34,927 nucleotides of DNA, from the IMG/VR virus record IMGVR_UViG_3300042691_011429, positions 1 through 34,927 of that record; one strand, written 5' to 3'. The notes under the pieces are model-generated. The model had not been told where the DNA came from. It made no database searches and worked only from the letters and a program-made list of their open reading frames with translations. This DNA comes from a virus. Of this stretch, positions 14,358-21,128 are shown in pieces. The translations under genes were made by a program, and so were the position numbers. Within the stretch, counting starts at the first letter, position 1; every line of letters starts with the position of its first letter.

Positions 14358-15550
14358 AGACAGTACCATTTAGCGCGCTTTTGGCCGAGACCTGCCAGCT
14401 TATCGGGCTTGACCGAAACACGCTGAATGACAAATCGTTTGCTGCTATCCGCGATTTTACAAATCGTCGGTTAAGCATGATCTGGGATCGGGAAGATTGG
14501 CCCGATATTCAACAGGTTGCTCAGCTCTGGCCTGGCACGTTGATTAGCAATGTAGTCACGGACCCTATTCCCATTCTTACGGAAGCTGGAAACGAGCTTT
14601 TGCAAGAAGACGGAGACACTCTGTACGTCCAGAACGAAGAGGATACCATCCCTGTAGTCATCACGCTTGACCCGAACTATCCGCGCATCTACCTGCGTGA
14701 CTTCTCTGATGAAGCGTGGCAGCAGAACAAGATCGGCGAGTCAAACGTCAACATCATTAATCCGTTCTGGATTCTGAAGGAAGACGGCACGCTGGCTTCT
14801 GCTGCGGCTTCTCAGTACAATTTCACCTACACGGTTGGGGACGCAACCACTGATCCCTACATCACAAGCATCACCATTCAGATGCCGTGGGGCACTCCTC
14901 AGTGGACAAACATCAGCGGATCGACACTTGAGTTTGTGAACAACCCGCAGCCCATTGCGCTGGTTGCCGGGCAGGCTATCGGTTGCTGGACTGGTGATCC
15001 GCGGAAAACGTCTCGTGTCAAGGACGAGTCGTATGTGGTCGAGAACATGCCAAACCTTGATGTGAACACAACCGTGTCTACACAGGTATTTAGCCAAGAT
15101 TTGTTTGTGTTGAGGTTTGAGAACTTTAACTCCAAGTTTGTTCTGTTGCGTGCTGTGGCTCCGTTTCTGTTTGGCACGAGGTACGACCCAACCTTGGCTT
15201 ACACTGCTGGTTCTCAAGTGTACTATGATCCCAGCCAGGCTAGTTCAGCGTACAATCCGCCCAGCAAGAACCTGCCTGTAGCCGGCAACTTCTGGAACAC
15301 TTACAACGATGCTGCGATTGGTGTGCTGCCGGCTAACCCCAGCTTCTCTTGGAGGCTGATGGAGATTCCGTTTCGGTTTAAGAGTTACTTGGTCAATTCT
15401 GTGTCTGCTGACTTCTTGCGCTCAGAAGGTCGTGCTACTGAAGCTGATTCGCTCGAAGGAATGGCTGAGTTCTCAGTGCAGCAGCAGATTGACGTGCTGA
15501 TCAGACAGCAGGGTCAAGTGCGAAAAATGAACATGGTATATACATATTAA
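14354..15550 (+). CDS. Connector/tail structural protein
   Basis: 398 residues, ATGA-coupled to the previous gene. The N-terminal helical part (LIGLDRNTLNDKSFAAIRDF then RRLSMIWDREDWPD) is followed by beta-rich sequence and a helical C-terminus (DFLRSEGRATEADSLEGMAE). The architecture and position (after capsid, before fibres) fit a head-completion or tail adaptor protein. An internal segment, ILTEAGNELLQEDGDTL, resembles a TEAG..L...GD.L motif repeated in the next gene, so the two may share an ancestry or interface. No catalytic motif. Confidence 0.6.
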   Translation: MKTVPFSALLAETCQLIGLDRNTLNDKSFAAIRDFTNRRLSMIWDREDWPDIQQVAQLWPGTLISNVVTDPIPILTEAGNELLQEDGDTLYVQNEEDTIPVVITLDPNYPRIYLRDFSDEAWQQNKIGESNVNIINPFWILKEDGTLASAAASQYNFTYTVGDATTDPYITSITIQMPWGTPQWTNISGSTLEFVNNPQPIALVAGQAIGCWTGDPRKTSRVKDESYVVENMPNLDVNTTVSTQVFSQDLFVLRFENFNSKFVLLRAVAPFLFGTRYDPTLAYTAGSQVYYDPSQASSAYNPPSKNLPVAGNFWNTYNDAAIGVLPANPSFSWRLMEIPFRFKSYLVNSVSADFLRSEGRATEADSLEGMAEFSVQQQIDVLIRQQGQVRKMNMVYTY

Positions 15551-15551
15551 C

Positions 15552-15755
15552 ATGGTTACCAAGTTTATCAGGCAAAGGAATCAGGATCCGACAAAGGCTT
15601 ACAATAAAAACTTTGCTCGTATTCAGGTTTCTGGTAATGCTCAGACTTTCAGGTTTAAGAAAACAGTTCCAACAGGTGGAGCGGTTGACTTTATAACGAC
15701 TGAAGCTGGGTTTTCTTTAACCACTGAAGCTGGCGACAATTTAATAACAGGTTAA
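15552..15755 (+). CDS. Small structural-region protein with TEAG repeats
   Basis: 67 residues. The N-terminus is basic (KFIRQRNQDPTKAYNKNF). The C-terminus carries two short repeats, ITTEAGFSL and LTTEAGDNLITG, echoing the TEAGNELL..DGDTL segment of the preceding protein. The gene sits two bases after that gene and two before the fibre, so it is probably a small adaptor between connector and fibre. Function unknown. Confidence 0.6.
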   Translation: MVTKFIRQRNQDPTKAYNKNFARIQVSGNAQTFRFKKTVPTGGAVDFITTEAGFSLTTEAGDNLITG

Positions 15756-15757
15756 TC

Positions 15758-18286
15758 ATGGGCGACAAAATCTCTCAACTACCAGCAGCAACATCCGTTG
15801 ACGGAACGGAGATCGTTCCCATCGTTCAAGGTGGTGCTACCAAAAAGGTAACCGGGCTTATCCTTCGCAACCCTGCCGGTGCTGCTGGTGGAGACCTGAC
15901 TGGGACTTATCCAAACCCAACCTTAGCTTCGATCACCACGACTCAGGTGAACGTGGGATCTGGATCGGCTATTCCGGTGTTGTCGGTTGACTCTAAGGGT
16001 CGTGTTGTCACACTTGTCACTACGGCTAATCCAGCCCTGACCACGAACCAGATTGCTGGTCTATCCACAAGTGCTCCATCTCCACTGTCGGTAACCGCGT
16101 TTGCCGGGGTATCCACAAGCGCATCTCGATCTGATCATCAGCACATTCTTCCGACTCCTGTGCAAATTGGTGCGGTTGGAGTTGGTTCTGCTGCGAGCGG
16201 AGATCTGTCTGGAAGCTATCCGAATCCGTCTCTTGCAACCATTACGACCCCTCAGTCTTTTGGGTCAGGAACCCAGATACCGGTTGTCACGATTGATGGA
16301 AAAGGGCGCGTCACCAGTTTGACTGGTGTCAATGTTGCTGCGTCCACTCTTGCAATCACAGAGCTTACTGGTGACGTCATTGCCGCGGGGCCAGGATCTG
16401 TGCCAGCTTCTTTGGCGGCTATCACAACGGCTCAGTCTAACGTGGGTAGCAGTTCGTCAATTCCTGTACTTAGCATCGACGCCAAGGGGCGCGTGACTTC
16501 GATTTCAACTGCTGCTATCTCCAGTCTTGAAGGTGGCACGGTAAAAAGCGTTTCCGCTGGAACAGGGCTTTCTGGTGGCACGATTACGGTTGCTGGCACG
16601 ATTAGCATTGCTTCGGTTACCACCGCTCAGAGCAACGTGGGTAGTGCAACTGAGATTCCGGTCATTTCGATCAATGCTCAAGGCCAAGTGACTGAATTGA
16701 CAACGGTGGCAATTTCCACCCTAACCACATCTGAGCCTGCTGCACTTGCGACTGCTCCAGTGGTTGGCCTTTCGGGCTACGCTGCTCGTGCTGACCATCA
16801 GCACATATTTCCGACTGCGGCAGAAATTGGGGCACTAGGTGCTACCGCAACGGCTGGAGGTGATTTGGCCGGATCGTTCCCAATCCCAACTTTGGCTGCA
16901 ATCACCACAGCTCAAAGCAATGTTGGATCTGCTAGTATTGTTCCGGTTTTAAGCGTTGATGCGAAGGGACGTGTAACCGCGTTGTCCACTGTTGCTATTG
17001 CCGCTGCAACAACTTCTGCGATCACTGCGTTAACTGGAGATGTAACCGCAACTGGTCCCGGATCAGCCAGTGCATCTTTGACGGCAATCACCACCGCACA
17101 AGCTAACGCTGGATCTGCAAACGCAATTCCGGTGTTGAGCATCGATGCCAAGGGGCGTGTTACTAGCCTCTCAACGGTTGCGTTCTCAGCACTGACGACT
17201 AATCAGATAGCTGGGCTTGCCACCACGGCACCCGCAGTTCTTGCTACCACTGCTGTTGTTGGTATATCCAACTTTGCTGCCAGAGCAGACCATCAGCATT
17301 TGTTGCCAACTGGGTTGACTCCATATTCGGTTTCTGCTGACAAAACGGCTTCCAGCACATTGGCACTCTCGGATGCTCAAACCATCTATCCGATCAACTC
17401 TGCAACTGGAGTAAACTTAAACATTCCAACAAACGCTTCTGTTGCGCTTCCGATTGGCTCAGTTGTTAACGTGCTTCAGAAGGGTGCTGGAAGGATTAAC
17501 TTTCAAGCTGCGAATGGTGTTACCGTGTTGTCTCCGTTGTCTCAGACTTCAAGTGCTGGTCAATACTACAACAACATACTGTCAAAAATTGCAACAGACA
17601 CTTGGCACATTGATGGCAACCTGCTTGGAACCGATCCCAATTACTCTCAGGTGTCCACCCTGTTGCATTTTAACGGCACAAACGGAACGCAGGTATTTAC
17701 CGACAATGGCCCAAGCACGCTGACGTTTACAGCAAACAATGCAAATCCTGTTCTTACAACGGCAGACTTTAAGTTTGGAACAGCATCGCTATCTACTCCG
17801 GGCACAACAGGAAGTTATATTTCATGCACAAATGGTGCTCCGTTTGCTTTTGGAACGTCTGATTTTACCATTGAGTTTTGGATAAACAGAGCAAATGCTG
17901 CATGTTATGTTTTTGGAAATATAACAACATCAGCCGCAACAAATTACACTGGTACAATTAGTGGAACTGGAGCATTTGCATTTCAAACTGGAACTGCTTC
18001 ATTTTCATTTTCTGGAACAACAGCAATTCCGCTTAACACATGGACTCATGTGGCAATGACTCGGTCTGGTTCTACAATTAGGACATTTATTAATGGTGTT
18101 GTTGATGTTACAACTACCACATCAATAAATCTTTCCACTCAAAGCACATTTGTTATAGGAGCACCTGGAACAATAACTGGATTGCAGGGGTTCTCAGGAA
18201 AGATTGACGAGTTCCGAATTACCAACGGGTTTGCCAGGTACACGCAGGCATTTAACGTCGCCACTGCTGAGTTCTCCAATTCTTAA
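15758..18286 (+). CDS. Repetitive tail fibre with LamG-like tip
   Basis: 842 residues. The N-terminus KISQLPAATSVDGTEIVPIV is a common fibre attachment motif. The shaft has six or so copies of the repeat TAQSNVGSxxxIPVLSIDAKGRVTxLST, with TGDVxxxGPGS and AARADHQH linkers, typical of trimeric beta-helical phage fibres. The C-terminal ~220 residues (from VSTLLHFNGTNGTQVFTD to the end) form a laminin-G/concanavalin-like jelly roll: FTIEFWINR, WTHVAMTRSGSTIRTFINGV and GKIDEFRITNGFARY. This fold often binds glycans. The tip region is AT-rich compared with the shaft, suggesting a swapped-in receptor domain. Confidence 0.9.
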   Translation: MGDKISQLPAATSVDGTEIVPIVQGGATKKVTGLILRNPAGAAGGDLTGTYPNPTLASITTTQVNVGSGSAIPVLSVDSKGRVVTLVTTANPALTTNQIAGLSTSAPSPLSVTAFAGVSTSASRSDHQHILPTPVQIGAVGVGSAASGDLSGSYPNPSLATITTPQSFGSGTQIPVVTIDGKGRVTSLTGVNVAASTLAITELTGDVIAAGPGSVPASLAAITTAQSNVGSSSSIPVLSIDAKGRVTSISTAAISSLEGGTVKSVSAGTGLSGGTITVAGTISIASVTTAQSNVGSATEIPVISINAQGQVTELTTVAISTLTTSEPAALATAPVVGLSGYAARADHQHIFPTAAEIGALGATATAGGDLAGSFPIPTLAAITTAQSNVGSASIVPVLSVDAKGRVTALSTVAIAAATTSAITALTGDVTATGPGSASASLTAITTAQANAGSANAIPVLSIDAKGRVTSLSTVAFSALTTNQIAGLATTAPAVLATTAVVGISNFAARADHQHLLPTGLTPYSVSADKTASSTLALSDAQTIYPINSATGVNLNIPTNASVALPIGSVVNVLQKGAGRINFQAANGVTVLSPLSQTSSAGQYYNNILSKIATDTWHIDGNLLGTDPNYSQVSTLLHFNGTNGTQVFTDNGPSTLTFTANNANPVLTTADFKFGTASLSTPGTTGSYISCTNGAPFAFGTSDFTIEFWINRANAACYVFGNITTSAATNYTGTISGTGAFAFQTGTASFSFSGTTAIPLNTWTHVAMTRSGSTIRTFINGVVDVTTTTSINLSTQSTFVIGAPGTITGLQGFSGKIDEFRITNGFARYTQAFNVATAEFSNS

Positions 18287-18289
18287 TCT

Positions 18290-19366
18290 ATGGCCAACAT
18301 CAAAATCTCTGAACTTCCAGCCGCGGCTTCCGTAGCAACAACGGACGTGCTGGTGGTTAACCAGGGCGTTAATACCCGGAAGGCGACGGTCTCTCAGGCT
18401 TTGGCCGGCGTGCTCACGACCTCCCAGATTGCCGGGCTCGCGACTACTGCTCCTGCTGCACTGGCAACAGCCCCTGTGGTTGGACTGAGCACGTTTGCGG
18501 CTCGTGCTGATCATCAGCATCAGTACAACCCCACTTCTGTTCAGATTTTTACAACTTCTGGCAACTACACCATTCCCGCCGGTGCGTTTGCAATTGGAAT
18601 GGAGTTGCTTGGAGCAGGTGGAGGTGGTGGATCTGGCCGAAAAAATGCATCTTCAACTGTTGTGCGATGCGGTGGTGGCGGCGGTGCTGGTGGAAGTTAC
18701 TTTTCCACAATTGTTCCAGTAAGCGCAATTGGTGGTGCTGGTGCTGTGATATCAATTGGAATTGGAGCTGGTGGCACTGGTGCATTGGGCGTAACATCTG
18801 ATGCCGACGGAAATCCTGGCGGCCCTGGAGCAAACACTACTTTTGGAGCTTTTTTTATCGCATTTGGTGGCGGTGGAGGTTCTGGAGGAACAGCTACAGG
18901 AGGGGCTGCTGGATCTGCTGTTTTGGCAGCAAATTCCGGTGGTGCAGCAGCCACAAATGGAGGCGCCGGAGGAGTTGGATTTCCGATTTCAACATACGCG
19001 GCCACAATGCGCGGAGGTGCTGGCGGCGGTGCTGGTGGTGGAATCAGCAGTGGAAATGCCCAGTTTGCAGGTGGGGCAGGTGGTCGATCTAGCGTTTTGA
19101 ATCTTGCTGGAGGAACTGGAGGAACAGCTACTGGTGCTTCTGGGACTGCTGGAACTGCAAACTCAAATGCAGCAGTTGGGATATTTGCGGCTGGATCTGG
19201 CGGAGGTGGTGGCGGAGCAAGTGTTGGTGTCAGCGGGGGCAACGGTGCAGTTGGTGGTTTTCCAGCCAGTGGCGGTGGTGGAGGTGCGGCAACTCAACTT
19301 GGCGTACAATCTGGAAACGGCGGCAACGGTGCAGACGGCATGGCAATCATCACAGCTTACTTCTAA
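18290..19366 (+). CDS. Polyglycine-rich adhesin / second fibre protein
   Basis: 358 residues. The N-terminal ~85 residues are paralogous to the preceding fibre (KISELPAAASVATTDVLVVN and TTSQIAGLATTAPAALATAP, then AARADHQH). The rest is Gly/Ala/Ser-rich: blocks such as LLGAGGGGGSG, RCGGGGGAGGSYFS, GGAGGGAGGGISSG and GSGGGGGGASVGVSGGNGAV. These resemble polyglycine type II lattices of phage adhesins, in which loops between glycine blocks contact the receptor. The N-terminus would dock on the same partner as the preceding protein. Protein similarity between the two starts is clear, but their DNA is diverged, so the duplication is old. Confidence 0.85.
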   Translation: MANIKISELPAAASVATTDVLVVNQGVNTRKATVSQALAGVLTTSQIAGLATTAPAALATAPVVGLSTFAARADHQHQYNPTSVQIFTTSGNYTIPAGAFAIGMELLGAGGGGGSGRKNASSTVVRCGGGGGAGGSYFSTIVPVSAIGGAGAVISIGIGAGGTGALGVTSDADGNPGGPGANTTFGAFFIAFGGGGGSGGTATGGAAGSAVLAANSGGAAATNGGAGGVGFPISTYAATMRGGAGGGAGGGISSGNAQFAGGAGGRSSVLNLAGGTGGTATGASGTAGTANSNAAVGIFAAGSGGGGGGASVGVSGGNGAVGGFPASGGGGGAATQLGVQSGNGGNGADGMAIITAYF

Positions 19367-19368
19367 GC

Positions 19369-19545
19369 ATGAAATACGCAGTAATCAGTTTCGAAACAAA
19401 CATCGTGGAGAACGTCGTCATCTGGGATGGCGTGACTCCATGGAATCCTCCTGCCGGATACTATGCTGAGCCAATTGGAGACTCTGGCGCATGGATCGGC
19501 TGGAGCTACATCAACGGTCAATTTGTGCCGCCACAAGAGGACTAG
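19369..19545 (+). CDS. Fibre-associated mini-protein, copy 1
   Basis: 58 residues, ATG two bases after the adhesin stop. The start MKYAVISFETNIVENVVIWD is followed by WNPPAGYYAEPIGDSGAWIG and WSYINGQFVPPQED. The pattern (strand - VxxWDG - GWxYxxGxF) is common in small proteins following phage fibre genes, often annotated as fibre assembly or fibre-tip proteins. The next gene is a paralogue. Function inferred only from position. Confidence 0.7.
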   Translation: MKYAVISFETNIVENVVIWDGVTPWNPPAGYYAEPIGDSGAWIGWSYINGQFVPPQED

Positions 19546-19557
19546 AAATTTTTAAGA

Positions 19558-19758
19558 ATGAACTACGCAATGATTAACTCTGCCACCAACATTGTTGAGG
19601 GCTGCATTGAGTGTGACGCGCCCCTTCCATGGAGTCCTCCTGAACAAGGGTACTACATTGACCCGGCCTATTACGTTCAGGACACTGGCGACTCTGGTGC
19701 CCAAATTGGCTGGAGTTACATCAACGGTCAGTTTGTGCCACCCGCTTCAAATGGCTAA
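19558..19758 (+). CDS. Fibre-associated mini-protein, copy 2
   Basis: 66 residues, paralogous to the preceding 58-residue protein: both start M(K/N)YA.I, have PW.PP..GYY, and end GDSGAxIGWSYINGQFVPP. It adds a CIECD segment absent from copy 1. DNA similarity is highest over the last 60 bases, so this is a tandem duplication that has since diverged. The final bases (ATGGCTAA) hold the start of the next gene. Confidence 0.7.
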   Translation: MNYAMINSATNIVEGCIECDAPLPWSPPEQGYYIDPAYYVQDTGDSGAQIGWSYINGQFVPPASNG

Positions 19759-20023
19759 GAAACAAGTTAACCTCTCCGTCAAAAAGGGCGAGAAACTGCC
19801 TGTGTCCAAAGGTGCAGGGCTTACCGCTAAGGGACGCGCCAAATACAACCGTGAGACTGGCAGCAACCTCAAGGCTCCTGCGCCTAACCCTAAGACCAAG
19901 GCTGATGCAGCCCGCAAGAAGTCATTCTGTGCCCGCATGAGCGGGATGCCTGGTCCTATGAAGGACAAGAACGGTAATCCCACTCGGAAAGCTGCCAGCT
20001 TAAAACGCTGGAACTGCCGCTAA
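19751..20023 (+). CDS. DUF6321-like small basic protein
   Basis: 90 residues from ATG 19751, overlapping the previous stop by 8 bases. Highly basic, with KKGEKLPVSKGAGLTAKGRA and the signature KKSFCARMSGMPGPMKD...RKAASLKRWNC, which matches DUF6321 proteins found widely in aquatic phages. Their function is unknown. Two conserved Cys and a Trp near the end are kept. It sits between fibre and lysis genes. Confidence 0.8.
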   Translation: MAKKQVNLSVKKGEKLPVSKGAGLTAKGRAKYNRETGSNLKAPAPNPKTKADAARKKSFCARMSGMPGPMKDKNGNPTRKAASLKRWNCR

Positions 20024-20026
20024 TTT

Positions 20027-20203
20027 ATGGAAAAGTTCATCTCGCACATGCTCGATCAGGTGGCAGGTCAAGGCTTGTCAATGGCGTTCACCATCATTGC
20101 CGTGTGGTATTTGTACGGCAAGATCGTCGAGTGCGAAAAGGATCGCAAAGCTCTTTGGGAGCGTCTTCTTAACCACAGCAGTAGCCATGAAACAAACCAT
20201 TAA
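20027..20203 (+). CDS. Holin-like small membrane protein
   Basis: 58 residues, ATG 20027, TAA 20201-20203. A short polar start (MEKFISHMLDQVAGQGL) leads to one transmembrane helix (SMAFTIIAVWYLYGKIV) and a charged cytoplasmic tail (ECEKDRKALWERLLNHSSSH). One membrane helix plus a charged tail, placed directly before another membrane peptide and the endolysin, is the layout of a class III-type holin or a spanin/antiholin partner. No family signature is definite. Confidence 0.65.
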   Translation: MEKFISHMLDQVAGQGLSMAFTIIAVWYLYGKIVECEKDRKALWERLLNHSSSHETNH

Positions 20204-20366
20204 AACCTACGTCAAGCAACCTTCAACCTGGTTGGGCCTTGCTAAACTCGGTGCTGCGCTGGGCATCTACTCAAGCGGCGCGGCTGGCGCGATTAGCAGC
20301 GCAGTCATTGCAATCTTCGGGCTCGTCGATGTCGTCCGCAATGAGCGTGGTTCCGGCCAATCCTAA
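20187..20366 (+). CDS. Second holin-like small membrane protein
   Basis: 59 residues from ATG 20187, overlapping the previous gene by 17 bases. A basic start (MKQTIKTYVKQPSTWLGLAK) is followed by a long hydrophobic, Ala/Gly-rich stretch (LGAALGIYSSGAAGAISSAV then IAIFGLVDVV) that can form one or two helices, and a polar end (RNERGSGQS). It resembles small phage holins with two tight membrane helices. Its end overlaps the endolysin start by 26 bases, indicating coupled translation of the lysis cassette. Confidence 0.7.
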   Translation: MKQTIKTYVKQPSTWLGLAKLGAALGIYSSGAAGAISSAVIAIFGLVDVVRNERGSGQS

Positions 20367-20883
20367 CTTTGAAAGGTCGCTAGAGTTTGTCCTCGATGCC
20401 GAGGGCGGATTTGTAAACCACCCGCACGATCGTGGTGGCAAGACTAACCGCGGTATTCTCCAGCGTGAGTACGACGTCTACCGGGACAACCGGCAGGAAG
20501 ATCGTCGCTGCGTGAAGGAGATCAGCCAAGAAGAGCTGGAGGATATCTACTACAACGACTATTGGGTTCGCGGGAAGTGCTACAAGTTCCCGTATCCTCT
20601 GTGCCTAATTCACTTTGACGGTTGCGTCAACACTGGCGTGGGTCAGGCCGGAAAGTTCCTGCAACGTGCCGTGGGGGCTCAGGATGACGGGATCATCGGC
20701 AACAAGACCATTATAGCATACGAGAAGAAGGTCGATGACGTTGGCCTTGAGCCCATCTGTGACTCGATCATGCAGCAGCGGCAGGACTTCTATAAGCTAC
20801 TGGTCAAGTTGGATGACACGCAGAAATCGTTCAGTAAAGGCTGGAGTAATCGCCTCACAAACCTTAAAGAATACATAGCATGA
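20341..20883 (+). CDS. Endolysin, GH108 N-acetylmuramidase with PG-binding domain
   Basis: 180 residues from ATG 20341 (ATG 20329 is an alternative). It cleaves the glycan backbone of host peptidoglycan for lysis. The GH108 signature is FVLDAEGGFVNHPHDRGGKT-NRGI with catalytic Glu21 in EGG, and LCLIHFDGCVNTGVGQAGKF follows. The C-terminal part matches PG_binding_3 (QDDGIIGNKTI near 114-124, then the helical end). There is no signal peptide, so release depends on the holin-like proteins just upstream. Ends ATGA-coupled to the zinc-ribbon gene. Confidence 0.93.
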   Translation: MSVVPANPNFERSLEFVLDAEGGFVNHPHDRGGKTNRGILQREYDVYRDNRQEDRRCVKEISQEELEDIYYNDYWVRGKCYKFPYPLCLIHFDGCVNTGVGQAGKFLQRAVGAQDDGIIGNKTIIAYEKKVDDVGLEPICDSIMQQRQDFYKLLVKLDDTQKSFSKGWSNRLTNLKEYIA

Positions 20884-21128
20884 GCAAGCTCACCATCGCA
20901 CTTGGCTCCTTTATGGGAGGAACTGGAAAGCAGTATTGCCCGGACTGTGGCTGCGACATGAGGTCGAACGGCACCTGTTCTGAGTGTGGCTACGGTGAAG
21001 ATGAAGCCGAGTCGGAGGACGAAGACGAGGGTGAAGATGAGGGCATGGACACGCAGGTCATCATGGACATTCGGGACGACCTCCAGCGTGTTGTTGAGAA
21101 ACTCGGTAGGCTCCTTTCCCAAGACTAA
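20880..21128 (+). CDS. Zinc-ribbon small protein
   Basis: 82 residues. Two knuckles, CPDCG (20-24) and CSECG (33-37), form a four-Cys zinc ribbon. An extremely acidic linker follows (EDEAESEDEDEGEDEG), then a helix (MDIRDDLQRVVEKLGRLL). Zinc ribbon plus acidic linker is a shape common to small phage regulators of transcription, but no family is recognised. It is coupled to the endolysin and to the tail hub gene. Confidence 0.65.
   Translation: MSKLTIALGSFMGGTGKQYCPDCGCDMRSNGTCSECGYGEDEAESEDEDEGEDEGMDTQVIMDIRDDLQRVVEKLGRLLSQD

Noticed and set aside
18697-19242. 181-residue Pro-rich minus-strand frame
   Set aside because: It is the antisense of GGN glycine codons (Pro from CCN); an artefact of the polyglycine gene.
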